From Nymphaea colorata (lineage: Eukaryota; Streptophyta; Magnoliopsida; Nymphaeales; Nymphaeaceae): a DNA stretch of 64,000 bases. The number at the start of each line of letters is the position of its first letter. Positions within the stretch are counted from its first letter, which is position 1. The notes below the pieces were generated by a model, which was not told the origin of the DNA, searched no databases, and saw only the letters and a list, made by a program, of their open reading frames with translations. The stretch lies in assembly GCF_008831285.2 (NCBI RefSeq), contig NC_045147.1, positions 13,742,854 to 13,806,853 of the forward strand. The letters are read 5' to 3'. The translations under genes were made by a program, and so were the position numbers. Below, piece after piece: positions 1 through 11,008 of the stretch.

Positions 1-71
1 TTCTTCTTCATCTAAAAAGAGTTACTGCAATTCGTTTTTTTATAGGTTTCAAAATTTCAATGCCAAACCCA
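1..71. repeat. Upstream flank shared by the two PG1-beta copies, copy A
   Basis: This stretch resembles 3580-3673. Both have a 'cttcttcatct-aaaaagag/aatg-actgc-attc' start and finish with 'aatttcaatgccaaaccca'. Copy B carries about 20 extra bases in the middle. Each lies upstream of a PG1-beta-type gene, so the duplicated unit included 5' flanking DNA as well as coding sequence. The window begins inside copy A, so its true left border cannot be seen. Confidence 0.7.
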
Positions 72-237
72 TCTACGGCCACCTGCATTGTATTGCCATT
101 GTAGTTTTTGGAAGGGTAAAAAGTTATTTACATAGCTACTTGACTGAGGAGTTGATCTGGATCCAGCCACGTCCGAAATCTGAGTGTTGCAGCGGGCATT
201 TCCCGCCGCCAAACACAGCCGGAGGCCCCATTGCGTT

Positions 238-245
238 TATTTATA
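238..245 (+). promoter_or_regulatory. Possible TATA box of the PG1-beta pseudogene
   Basis: The sequence TATTTATA sits about 60 bp upstream of the ATG at 307. This spacing suits a plant TATA box with a short leader. The gene downstream is broken, so the element may be a relic. The call rests on sequence and position only. Confidence 0.4.
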
Positions 246-358
246 CCCTTCACTTCCCTCCGGCCGCTCTCAGGTCCTCTGCTTTCCACTGGTTCTTCCG
301 GCCGATATGGATCTCCTCTCCTTCATCTTCTTCCTTTCTCTTCTTCTTCTTCTAAGAC

Positions 359-360
<2 letters not shown>

Positions 361-390
<30 letters not shown>
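361..390. repeat. (CT)15 microsatellite
   Basis: Pure CT tract just after the signal-peptide codons of the pseudogene. It corresponds to the CT tract at 4373-4404 in the intact copy, which begins five bases after the exon 1 donor. Here the bases that should give the GT donor read AAGACAC. Confidence 0.95.
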
Positions 391-391
<1 letters not shown>

Positions 392-1758
392 AAGGATATC
401 CTTACGGCTTATAATGCTTATCTTTTGGGGCACAGGCATCTAATGCAGCTGGTGAAGGAAGAAAAAGCGTGAACCCCTTCTCACCCAAGGCGTCTTTTCT
501 CAGATACTGGCGCAACACCGAGCTGCCTGCATTCCTCCTCGCCAAATGCTCGCCTTTAAACGCCACTCAGGCGGCTACCTACGCTCGTTATATTGACGCT
601 CACACCCTCCAAGAGCATCTCCCTTTTTTCTGTGCATCCGCCAACTTCTACTGCACGTTCCTGAAGAAGAAGAAGGCATCCGCCCCGGCCCCTGTTCCCG
701 ACAGCTTCACCGTGTATAGCGGCCGAACTTCGTCAAGTACACGAAGGCAGGCAGCAGCGACTTCACCAACTACTCCGTCAGCAGCAACGTCGCCGAGGTC
801 ACATTCGCCACCTACGGCGGCGACCAAGACGGGCACTGCCAGCAGTTCACACGCTACGAGTCGGACGGCAACGTCGGGGCGGGACGGTTCTCCAAATACA
901 ACACCGAAGGCATCGGTCAATTTAATAACTACGGTGACCACAGCAACGTCGACCAGCACCGCTTCACCCGCTACGGCGACGACACCAACGCTGGTCTCCA
1001 GATGTTTACAAGCTACACCGAAAACTACAATGTCGTCGGGAACGACTTCAAGTCGTATGGCTCCGTCGCCAATGGCATGAGTAGCCAGTTTTCTGGCTAC
1101 TCGACGAGATCCAACGTGATCACCAACAAGTTCACGTCCTACAACAAGGAGGGCAACGGCCCGCTGGATCAGTTCACCAGCTACGCCGAAAACGGCAACA
1201 TCGTCCGGAACCAGTTCCAGTCTTACGAGGCCGGTGGCAATGCCGGGCTCGAGCAGTTCCAATCGTACTCTGAGCTCGCGAACTTACCGGACAATAGTTT
1301 CCGGTCGTACGGGAAAGGCGATAATGGTGCAAGCCTTTGGTTCGAGACATACGGCAACGCATGGAACCCGTTGGTTCAGTTCACGGAATACGGGAAGGAC
1401 GGGAACAGCATCACCGCATCCTTCACCTTCTACAGCAAAGACAACACCACGTTCAGCGACTACCACCGGACAGGCACCACTTTCAACGACTACCGTAACA
1501 CCACCGTCTCGAACACGGCCCTCGTCGAGCCAGGGAAGTTCTTCCGCGAGGCGTCTCTCGTATGCGGCCACCGCATTCGGATGCCGGACAAGCTGCCACC
1601 GAGGTCGTTTCTCCCGAGGACCATAGCGGACAAGCTTCCTTTCTGCTCCCGCCGGTTGCCGGAGCTCATTCGGACTCAACGCATCCGGGTTGCAGGTAAG
1701 ACGGATTTGCTTCGTAGTCGTGTCATCTTCTAGTCGGGTCATTTGTTATTCAGTACAT

Positions 1759-2300
1759 TTGTTTTCGTTTTGAAAATTAAATTACTTTTAAGTTGCATTT
1801 AACTGCCATGGTAAAATTCCAAGCCGCATAAAAAAGGTGTGTTTTGAGATCTTTAGTTCAAAATCCATTATAGATTTATGGTTGAATGGGGAGCTCTGAT
1901 CTTAAATCCAGATGCTATGATCTCAAATCACTGTGGACATTAGATCTGCGCTAAAACAAATCCGAGTGGCTTCAAAGGGGTGGACGAGGATCCGATTACA
2001 ACACCTCTGCTTCTCACTCTTTGGACCTTCCACCGACTCTTTGCATGCTCTAATCTTTGTGTAGATCTTGTTTTCGATTTGCTAATTAAATCACTTTTAC
2101 CATTTATTTGATAGCAATGGTAAAATTCAAGGCTGGATAAAAAGATGTGTTTGAGATCTCCAATTAAAACAGAATAAAGATTTTAAAATCATGGATTTTA
2201 AAACTTTTTATAAATTTATGATCGGATGGGAGAGATCTGACCTTAAATCCAGATCCTATGATCTCAAATCACTGTAGATATAAGATCCGCTTAAAACAAA
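1759..2300. repeat. Diverged direct duplication inside the pseudogene intron (units 1759-1960 and 2068-2300)
   Basis: Two segments share an ordered set of blocks. These are 'ttgttttcg-tttg-aattaaat-actttta', 'atggtaaaattc-a-g-c--ataaaaa', 'tgtgttt-tgagatct', 'ttatg-t-g-atggg-agatctga-cttaaatccagat', 'ctatgatctcaaatcactgt' and 'ctaaaacaaa'. The second unit is longer because of an insert near 2170-2210. The units may be two related MITE copies or a tandem duplication of one. The intact paralogue has only a 62-bp intron at this position, so the roughly 820-bp intron here has been enlarged by this material. Confidence 0.75.
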
Positions 2301-2715
2301 CACAACATTGAGATATGTATGTTTGAGCTTCATGGTGATTTTGAGATCAGTAGGATTTCGAATTCATATATTTAATGTTGGACCTTTAAATATAGTATGA
2401 ATGTAAGATGTATGATATTAGGGAGGAGTTTTAAAAGCACACTTTTTATTTAGATCCGAGTCTGAAGTGTTCATATTTTAGATCGAGATCAACAATCTAA
2501 TGTTGTTTTCATTCAGTTGGCCATGGTCCGAACATTGGCCGATTGCGAGCGACCGGCAGGCAGTGAAGGGCGAAACGAAAAGATGTGTGACCTCGATCGA
2601 GGGGATGGCGGAGTTCGGAGCGTCAGTGCTGGGCGAGAAGGCATGGGTGTCGATGACGGCGAACACGGCCGGGTCCGGCAGGATGGTGGAGGTGGGGAAA
2701 GTCCAGGGCCGGAGT

Positions 2716-2782
2716 GGAAGCAACGAGTTCCTTTACTTCAATGAACATTGCTATTGGTTGGGAAGCAACGAGTTCCTTTACT
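2716..2782 (+). repeat. 22-bp perfect direct repeat at the point where pseudogene homology ends
   Basis: The same 22 bases occur at 2716-2737 and 2761-2782, 45 bp apart (start ggaagcaacg, end cctttact). The first copy begins within a few bases of where similarity to the intact BURP exon stops. The pattern resembles a repair-associated duplication at a deletion breakpoint. Confidence 0.85.
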
Positions 2783-2784
2783 AG

Positions 2785-4322
2785 CATTAGTACTATTAAC
2801 TTCTCTAAAGAAGGAAGGAGTAAGGTCCGAACTCAAATTGGTGCAACCAACAAATGATAAATACATGACCATGTTAGATCTGACCCAGCTGCAGCGCACA
2901 CGCTCTCTGTGTGGGCTACTCTGCCTCACAGTGGCTCATCAATGGTACTTTTTCTCAACTTTATACATCTAGTAGGAATGTTTATAGGGTTCCTCGGCGA
3001 CTTTTGAATAAGTTTTCTCGCTCTGTTAAGAAGAAGAAAAAAAATAAACATGAAGGAGCTGGAGCATAGATTCCTCTCACATGCGGCGAAACTGAGGCCT
3101 TGTCCTTGCTGCCATTATGCCGCACAAAGACAAAATCCGTTCTATTTGAAGAGATATCTGCTTTTCGATTGGAATCGCAATAAGAAAATGTCATTTATTT
3201 AAAGAACACGTACGATCACTTCATATTTCTAAAAACTATATATATATATATATATATATATAAGAGAAACATAAGAAAAGGATGGGGTGTGTAAAACCCT
3301 TTGTTTATTTGGATCTCCGTCTAATCACAAGCGTCGGATGAGTTATGTAAAGCCGCATATGCTATGGGAAGCCGGCGTATGTGTATATATATATATATAT
3401 ATATATTCACAACCGGACATGACATCCTTTGGACGAGCATTAAACTTGCCATGAATGGAAAACGGGTTACTGCTACACAAACCCACTTTTCTAGAAACGG
3501 AATTCCAATACAGATCAGTTACCAACAATCTACTATAGATCTCCTTCCAACTCAAAATCTTCAACAAATTAAAACTGTGCTTCTTCATCTTAAAAAGAAT
3601 GACTGCCATTCATTTTCTAGATTAATTATGAAGTTTCATACGTATAGTTTTCGAAATTTCAATGCCAAACCCAAAAGAAATTGCCCTTGATGAGTTCATT
3701 TGTTGCTGCGAACGAAACAAACTCCCAAAAAACATGAATAAATGGATCCACATGCCTGCACAAGTGGACATAAATGGATTACAGCTATCAACAAATAATT
3801 CACATGTGGATTGCATTGATGTGAATCGAAGATCATGAATTGATTCAGAACCCAAGGTTGTCGGCACAAAGTTCGCATGCAATGACTCGTGAGATACATA
3901 TGGTTCGTAATGTTAAAATTTGTCAGAAGAACTTTATGGATTTTTTTCAAAATAGATTTCGATTACAAACTCGTGAGAGGTGTGTACACCTGCAAGCACC
4001 CGCAGACACGTACAAACATCGGGCACAGTTCTGTAAGATTTCGTCTGTTTTTTATGCGATCATGGCCACCGGTAGGCAGCAAGGTGCCAGACCACTAGGC
4101 CATGATCAGAAAAGGGCAAGCACGGTGGGATCCGCGGATTGAAAATGAAGATCTCAATGGACGAAGAAAATCGTCCAAAGGTGAGACAGTCTGTCCGAAA
4201 GCGACCCTGTACGTCTCTTCCCTGGTTTCATGGCTGTTTTGATTGTATACTTAAACCCAATCTCCTTCGTTCTTCACCTCATCACTGATCAGAATCGCCA
4301 CTTGGATCCTTCTGCTTCTTCA
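2785..4322. other. Spacer between the two PG1-beta copies
   Basis: No gene recognised. It holds two TA tracts (about 3238-3262 and 3384-3406), the shared flank copy B (3580-3673), and the presumed promoter and leader of the intact gene. No clear TATA box stands out; an AT-rich 'tgtatacttaaa' lies near 4246-4257, about 70 bp before the ATG. The small open frames here show no family motif and look accidental. Confidence 0.6.
3580..3673. repeat. Upstream flank shared by the two PG1-beta copies, copy B
   Basis: Partner of 1-71, located about 650 bp upstream of the intact gene, whereas copy A ends about 235 bp upstream of the pseudogene ATG. The distances differ, so the promoter regions have diverged by indels since the duplication. 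Confidence 0.7.
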
Positions 4323-4371
4323 ATGGCGCCGTTCCCTTTCTTCTTCCTCATCACTCTAATTGCTGCAGTAT

Positions 4372-4406
<35 letters not shown>

Positions 4407-6889
4407 GGACGTTTCAGATATTAAGGTGAACTTGCAGTTGTAACTAGCCAATGATACCCACTTCCATGGTTCCTAGAACTTCCACATTTTTGTTAGTTGT
4501 TTGTAGCTTTATCCATTTCTTTGAGCATTAGTGGGTTTTGCACTGACTATAAGATGATTATGTTTCCGTTTAATATCAGGCTCCCTGTCATAATAATGCA
4601 ATCCTTCTCTTTGGAAAACAACTTATACGATCATGTAGTAGTACGAGAGAAGAAAAAAATGTCATTTAGATATTCGAGACTGATCCTTCCCGATAGAAAA
4701 ACCTTAGATCGCGATGTTGAGGGGTCAGCATCAGCTCTATTACGTTCAAGGACTAAACTATCCTGCTGCAAACACAAAATAAATGTTTCGGAAACTAGAA
4801 AATTCCTTCTTTTTGAATAGACAAGATTGTACTACTCTTAAAATTCGATGAGTTCTGCATCACTTGCTTGTTCTTAGTCTCAACTGTTCTTATTTATGCG
4901 TGAAAATGCATTTATCTTAGAGTCCACTTTAAAACTGAGAAACCAGGAGATAACATCCATATCATTTGGATTCTGAAAGAAAAAGACCTAAAAATTAAGT
5001 TCTGATCTCCCTCTAATGTGTATAGTTCCTCTCACTTTTTCGTTTTTTCTTTGGCATTAGACTCCCTGGGCAGCTCATACTGGAGCAGAGGGCGTGAACC
5101 CCTTCTCACCAAAGGCATCCCTTTTGAGGTACTGGCGGCGGACCTTTCCCGACGCTGAGCTGCCGGCCTTCCTCCTCGGTAAAGCCTCCCCTCTGAATGC
5201 CACCCAGGTGGCCGTCTTCTCCCGGTACATCGATTCCCACAATCTGCAGCAACACCTCCCTTCCTTCTGCGCATCTGCCAACCTCTACTGCACCTTCCTC
5301 AAGAAGGATTGGGCCTCACTCCTCTCGTCCGGTGCTGCTCAAGACGCCTCCTTCGCTGAGTACGCAAACCGAGATTTCGCCAACTATAGCGTGTCTGCGG
5401 GCAACAGCGACTTCACAAACTACTCCGTCAACCAAAACATCGGCAAGGACACCTTCGCCGGCTATGGCGGCGAGCGCCAAGCTGGAGACCAAGGGTTTCT
5501 CAACTACGAGTCCAATGGCAACGTCGGCGCCTCTCGGTTCGGTCGGTACCAGACGGACGGCGTCGGAAAGTTCAACAACTACGGCGATAGTGGCAATGTC
5601 GAGCAGCAACGCTTCAGCGGATATGGCGACGGCAGCAACGGGGGGCTCGAGACCTTCCAGGGCTACTCCGAGAAGTCCAACGTCGTCGGCGCTGACTTCA
5701 AGTCGTACGGCTCCGCGGCAAACGGCATTCTGAGCCAGTTTTCAGGCTACTCGACGGGGTCCAACGTGATCACCAATAGCTTCACGTCCTACAACAAGGA
5801 GGGCAACGGCCCGCTGGATCAGTTCACCAGCTACTCTGACAGCGGCAATGTCGTCCGGAACGAGTTCCTGACGTACGAGGACGACGCCAACGCTGGCGAC
5901 GATATATTCCAGCAATACGCCGATGGAGCAAAGAAGCCTGACAATGTTTTTCGGTCCTATGGGCCCAGCGGTAATGGCGCCGGATTCATCTTTGGTAACT
6001 ACGGCAACTCTTCGAACCCGCTGGCCGAGTTCACAGAGTACGGAAAGGACGGTAACGGAGCGACGGCGTCGTTTTCCTCCTACGTGACCGAGAATACCAC
6101 GTTCAAGGAGTACCACGAGACGACCACCACCTTCGGCAGCTATATCAACGCTTCCTCCCGCCCCACATCCGCACTCGTGGAGCCCGGCAAATTCTTCCGA
6201 GAGGCGGATCTCTTGTCCGGGAACCCGATACCCATGCCGGATATCCACGACAAGATGCCTCCGAGGTCGTTCTTGCCAAGGACGATCGCCGACAAGCTTC
6301 CGTGCAGCTCCACCCGGTTGCCGGAGCTTATCCGCATGCTAAACGCCAGCGGTCTGCAGGTAGGGATCGGATTCCTCTCTGGAAAAATCACAACCAATGA
6401 CGCCCTTGTTTTCCTTTTCAGGGCTCGATGGCTAGAACCTTAGCGGACTGTGAGCGGCCGCCGGTGAAGGACGAGACGAAGCGATGCGTGACCTCCCTCG
6501 AGGGGATGGCAGAGTTTGCGGCGTCGGTGCTCGGTGAGAAGGCGAGGGTCTCGACGACAGCCAACACAGTCGGCTCCGGGAGGATGGTGGCGGTGGGCGA
6601 TGTCCGCGGTCGGAACGGTGGCGGGGTGACCAGGGCCGTGTCGTGCCACCAGAGCCTGTTTCCCTACCTGGTCTACTATTGTCATGCAGTGCCACGTGTC
6701 AAGGTGTATGACGTAGAGGTGATGCTAGAAGGGAAGAAGGCCAATCAGGCAGTGGCGATCTGCCACCTGGACACGACCCAGTGGAGCGCCGGCCACGCCG
6801 CGTTCAGGGCGCTGGGACACAAGCCGGGGGAGATCGAGGTGTGCCACTTCATCTTCCAGAATGACTTCATATGGGTCTCCCAGGGTTAG
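4323..6889 (+). CDS. Polygalacturonase-1 non-catalytic (beta) subunit-like protein, BURP domain
   Basis: Model: exons 4323-4367, 5061-6359 and 6422-6889 (603 codons plus TAG), all phase 0, with GT-AG introns of 693 and 62 bp. Exon 1 encodes a signal peptide (MAPFPFFFLITLIAA). Residues from about 27 (VNPFSPKASLLRYW) form the conserved N-terminal region. Next come 21 FxxY motifs (FAEY to FGSY), spaced about 14 residues over most of the region, up to about residue 375. The C-terminal BURP domain starts near residue 388 (FFREADL). It has the diagnostic CH-x10-CH in exon 3 (CHQSLFPYLVYYCH) followed by two further CH pairs (ICHLDTTQW and VCHFIF). Family knowledge: the tomato PG1-beta subunit is a secreted wall protein that binds polygalacturonase and affects pectin breakdown; related BURP proteins act in wall architecture. 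Length matches that family (about 620-640 residues). Coding GC is much higher than in the flanks. Cell-wall location and role are inferred from family. Confidence 0.92.
4373..4404. repeat. (CT)16 microsatellite next to a splice donor
   Basis: Begins at intron position 6 of the PG1-beta gene (donor GTATG, then CT repeats). The same arrangement, with GT lost, is seen in the upstream pseudogene. A similar donor-adjacent CT tract occurs in a WAT1-related gene (48173-48191, read on the minus strand). Confidence 0.95.
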
Positions 6890-9800
6890 CGGGCCTCAAA
6901 CTCTGTGTGGTTTAGGAAAATTAAGATCCTGTTTGTGCTCAGAAACTTCAATCCGGTTAGAAATAAAATTCTCCGGTGAGGTTACTAAAAAGCAAACACC
7001 ACGCTTTAGATATGGTATCTGATCTAGTAAATCGATTTTGTCTGTCTGAACCTATATTTGTGAATGATCTTGCATTGTTAGAAAGGTCTATATTCAATTT
7101 GAATTAGATATTAGATCCGAGCATTCCTAGATAACACACTATGAAATTGTATCAAATTCAGATTTGAGAAATGGCGTTCGATCATATTCAGATTTCGATT
7201 CAAATTAGATTTTGTTTCAAATAAAAAACATATATCCAATCCTCATACATTTTGAAAATAGGTCAAATTTGGTTCAAAATTTGGATTCTGATGTGAATAT
7301 AAAAAGCAGATTCAGATCATGTTCAGGTTTCAGAATTTATGTAGAAGCTCATCCTCCAACATTTTAGCCCAAAATTTTTCCTTCAATTTGTGAAATGCAG
7401 GGAAGGTTTGGGAGAAATCCTGGGATGTATATCTTTGTTCTAACCTGAGATCTTCATAGTTTGATGACTCGTCTTTCTAGCTCAGCCTGCCAATGACGAG
7501 AGAGAAAGATCCATTTCCAAGTTCAGATTGGGTTCCCTACATAGCACGAATAAAGACAGAGAGTGTGTCCACTTCTGATTCAGACTGAGTTTGAACACCA
7601 GCAGAAAGACATTTTAGAAGAAAAAGAATGACGCCGAACATAGATCTAGCTTGGTTGGTTCAACTCCTTTACCAGCCAGACAATCTCTTTAACTCGTGAT
7701 CGTTTTTTACTTCCGAGGAAGACTTGCCAATTCATGATGTAAGTAGAAGTTAGGGCCTTACAGAAGCTACCAAGGAAACAATCAAATTTATGTTTTGTCA
7801 TTCAGGGGCTGCAGCTCTTATGTTTATATTACATAATAGGAGTATCTTTCGAAAATTGTTCCAAAAATCGTCAAAATTTTAGATGTTTCCTTCAATATGT
7901 CCTCGTCGTGTATAGTTGCTTTTGAATGCAGAGAGCTTGTATAACATGACAACTTCACATAAATCTAATTAAGTAGCGGCATGTATGTTATCACGCTCCA
8001 AGAATGTTTTTCTTGATTAATTTTCACTAAGAATGTTAGCTTTCCAATACGGCAAGGAAACAGCTGAAGGAAAAGATGGAGCCATTAATAGGAATGAAGA
8101 AAATTCAGGCTATTGATATTCATGTTCCTCGGCTTAACATGCTTGAATGAGCATCTCCTCAGTTTAATCTGCTGTTACTTGTTCGTGAATTTAAAACAAT
8201 AGAAGGAAAATCTTCATCCCGGTTTAACAGTAACAAGAACAGTAACGAGAAGGGGCATTATATGTTCTTTGTTTAAGAATAGCCGGCCACTTGATCAACT
8301 CTGACTCATTTGAGAGGCACTTAATTACCATTGTAAATTTATGGATCAGACGTGACATGTTTTCGCCAAAGTGGCAAAAAAAAAACTACTTCTAAACTCT
8401 GTGACTTATCAAACCAAGAATCTTCAGTAGATTTATCATTTAGTGGAGTGCAGTAGTGGGCAAACGAAAAGACAGGTAACAGCACTTATTATGAATTCCG
8501 GAAAGTGGAAAAGTGCATCATTAAATCTAAAGAACACTAACGAAAAGTTCGGTTTGTTCCTATTCTTCTTTCAGTTGTATATATATTTAATGTATGGCTG
8601 CCTTTCTTGTGGTCTCCTATTATGGATACTGTTTTCAACCCATGTGTAGGAGATAGAAAAAATAGTAATTCACCACTTTTCGCTTTGTTCATGCAGATTA
8701 TTAGTTCATACGGTTCTCAACCAACACTAGCATTGGAACATCAGAATGTATATACACGGGTCCTTAATCCTAGGGATCTACAAATGATAGTCTTAGATCT
8801 GAGGGTCTCATCTCATCTAGCACATGCATTTATGGGTCTTCAATCATTTGAGATACATGAACTAAAGATCCAATGACCAAAATTTACATCTTGAATTTCA
8901 AACACCTCCGAAGAAAAACTCGGATAAGGATCTAAAACCTTGAAATCTTATTAGATCCTAATATCTCATATCACTTCAAAGCTGAGATATGACGGGCCGT
9001 AACATTTGGCATTAGAAATGGTCCATAGGGTCCTACACGTGCGGCCGTGTGTAACTTAAGAAAGATTTATACAAGGGGTTGTTAAGTAATTAGTTATCAT
9101 CGTTCATATCCTATTTAGGAGAGAAACCAAAACTGCCACGGGACGGTTTGAGATCCGCCAGACCAGAAGACCGGCTTAAAAAAAAAAGGGCAGGTCATGA
9201 CATTTCTCCTTTCCCTTGCTCCCATCCACTAACTCTTGCTAATTAGAATATACAAAGTAAGACCCAGTTGGAGTTTGACCTTAGTATGGATAAGTTCCAC
9301 AGGTTTATGGGTCCAATTAAAACTCTGAAGGAAGAGGACATGAAGAAAACCGCAGAGTTTATGATTCCACGTAAACTATACGTAATCTTTTTCAACTAAA
9401 ATTCTACAATATAAAGATTTAAGGAGAGAATATGAAGACCACCGAATGGTGGGTGCTACAATGCTGCGCAGACTATGATGATCAGAAAGACTAATTTAAG
9501 ATGGTGTTGAATGAGTGGAAGCCACCAACCGCCCTTTTTCTTATGCTTCACCTGTAGGGAACACTTGGCTAGGTTGATGGATGGTCGCCAACTGGATCAG
9601 CACCGGTGATATTGGGTGTCCGATTGGTTCCCTGAAAGTCGCTTTGATGACATGAACCCACTTCAACAATGATCGCATCCACATGCACGGTGGCCGGAAA
9701 ATACTTACTGTATAAAGGTGCCAAAAGCAACATTACTAGGCTTCGCAGATTCCTTACCAACCAAGTGACACGATTTCTTTTAATGCTCTACCTTTAGCAC

Positions 9801-10479
9801 CATACAAAAGAAAAAGAAGTGTTTCCTCTTTGCTTCTCGCATAATAAGGAGAAGGAGAAAGATTAAAAGGGCCCTCATTATACAGGGGATTCATTATAAT
9901 GCATTTTCATGTGTAACTTGTTGTTGAATAATCTCAAGCATTAGATGTACTTGCCATATCGGTATAGGACATGCAGAGGGCTTCGTATTTCTCTTACCTT
10001 CATGTGTGCTTTATAAAGAGGTGAAAAATCAAGTTACTGTAATCACTTCGATACTTATTTGGAAGGCGTCGAATGATTTCACGATATTGCTTTGATTGAA
10101 ACATCGTTGTAGTGAATATAATTTGCATACAGAAAAAAGGAGAGTTCATCTACAACAGAAAATACCAAATACATTGCTTTTCTCGACGACAGGATGCAGC
10201 GAGAAAAGCATCCTAAGGAGACGATCTCTTTCTCTCTGTTTTCTATCGGTTGTTTTCTATCTGTTTAGTCGGATCTTGTAAAGAAAGCCACTTCGAGTTA
10301 CTAACCAGATTCAGATTCGCCATGCAGTTTCGCAACCTGAATTTGAATCTGTGTTTGACATCCGATTAGGATCAGATTTGAGTTTGAAACAACGGAATAA
10401 AGTGAATTTGGTAAAGGCTGGATCCAACTGCCAGAATACTAACTCTTTACCATTCGATCACTTTTTTTATAGGGCAAAC
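6890..10479. other. Gene-free spacer downstream of PG1-beta
   Basis: AT-rich, with no open frame carrying a recognisable domain. About 7080-7345 contains text typical of the hAT-like family at 14736-15149 ('ttttgaaaatagg-caaattt-ggttcaaaatttggattc'), probably an end-less fragment. About 8745-8990 has 'agatctgagg/ggatctaaaacc' phrases like the TTA-flanked element at 37707-37964. I see nothing else to support between 8990 and 10479. Confidence 0.5.
7080..7345. mobile_element. Probable internal fragment of the 'GGATGTCAAT' hAT-like element family
   Basis: Shares internal phrases with 14736-15149 and 30723-31113: 'cattttgaaaata', 'ggttcaaaattt-ggattc', 'gaatataaaaa-c-gattcagat'. The conserved GGATGTCAA ends and target duplications are not visible, so it is read as a truncated or decayed copy. 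Confidence 0.45.
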
Positions 10480-10480
10480 A

Positions 10481-10527
10481 CTGGATGTCAATATGGATTT
10501 GGATTGGATATTTGACCGAACCATTCC

Positions 10528-10584
<57 letters not shown>

Positions 10585-10913
10585 ATGAAGCAATCAGATA
10601 TGATTTTGATATAACAAATGACATTCGGTTGGATTCACATTTGGATTTGGATCAGATTTTGTATTAAAAAAATATCCCATATCCTACGCTCTTCCATTTT
10701 GAAAATTGACCGATGCCATTCAAAATTGAGATTCGGATTAGGTAGTGAATGTAAAAATTGGATACTGATCTAATTGGGATTTTGAAATTGGATTTCGAAT
10801 TTGATTTAGAAATGACTTTTCTTTGTTCGTATTCAAATCCGAACATGTGAATAACCAAAAAAGCAGATATGCTTAAGAGTACATTTGATTCCAATCTAAT
10901 CCATTGACACCCT
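10481..10913. mobile_element. Decayed copy of the 'GGATGTCAAT' hAT-like element carrying a (TA)n tract
   Basis: The left end reads ctggatgtcaatatggat and the right end reads ccattgacaccctttta, matching the inverted GGATGTCAAT/ATTGACATC ends of the two better-preserved copies. Internal phrases about 'ggattcggattt' and 'gaaaattgaccgatgccattcaaaa' also fit. A TA tract at about 10532-10581 lies inside it. No convincing target-site duplication was found. Confidence 0.55.
10532..10581. repeat. (TA)25 microsatellite
   Basis: Long uninterrupted TA tract inside the decayed element at 10481-10913. Likely length-polymorphic. Confidence 0.95.
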
Positions 10914-10969
10914 TTTATGAGGCCCTACTAAAAGACATATATATATATATATTTCAATGCACAAACACT

Positions 10970-11008
10970 GTGTGTGTACGCGTGTATGTGCGTATGTGTG
11001 TGTGTGTG
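10970..11008. repeat. Imperfect (GT)n microsatellite
   Basis: GT-rich tract interrupted by ACGC and ATGTGC, ending in a run of about seven GT units. Confidence 0.85.

Larger units (their letters stand above)
307..2747 (+). pseudogene. Polygalacturonase-1 non-catalytic (beta) subunit-like pseudogene, BURP family
   Basis: Closely related to the intact gene at 4323-6889 and in the same orientation. A signal-peptide-like start (ATG 307, MDLLSFIFFLSLLLLL) is followed by a CT repeat. The exon 2 equivalent is 436-1695 (starting ASNAAGEGRKSVNPFSPKASF) and carries the FxxY repeats and the start of the BURP domain. An intron follows (1696-2516, GTAAG...CAG), then an exon 3 remnant from 2517 (LAMVRTLADCERPA). 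Defects seen: (a) no GT anywhere between 301 and 435, so exon 1 has no donor; (b) a frameshift near 718-726, frame 1 to frame 3; (c) a frameshift near 1675, where NASGLQ follows in another frame; (d) a one-base gain near 2554; (e) homology ends near 2713 at the GRSG position, before the four CH pairs that define BURP. The product, if any, would lack the conserved Cys-His core. It is clearly a decaying duplicate; whether it is transcribed is unknown. Confidence 0.9.

Noticed and set aside
648-1262. 204-codon antisense frame under the pseudogene
   Set aside because: Same cause as for the intact copy: a shadow of the repeated FxxY coding region.
5316-6248. Antisense open frames under PG1-beta exon 2
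   Set aside because: GC-rich FxxY repeat codons leave antisense frames open; the products are Val/Gly/Arg-rich with no domain.
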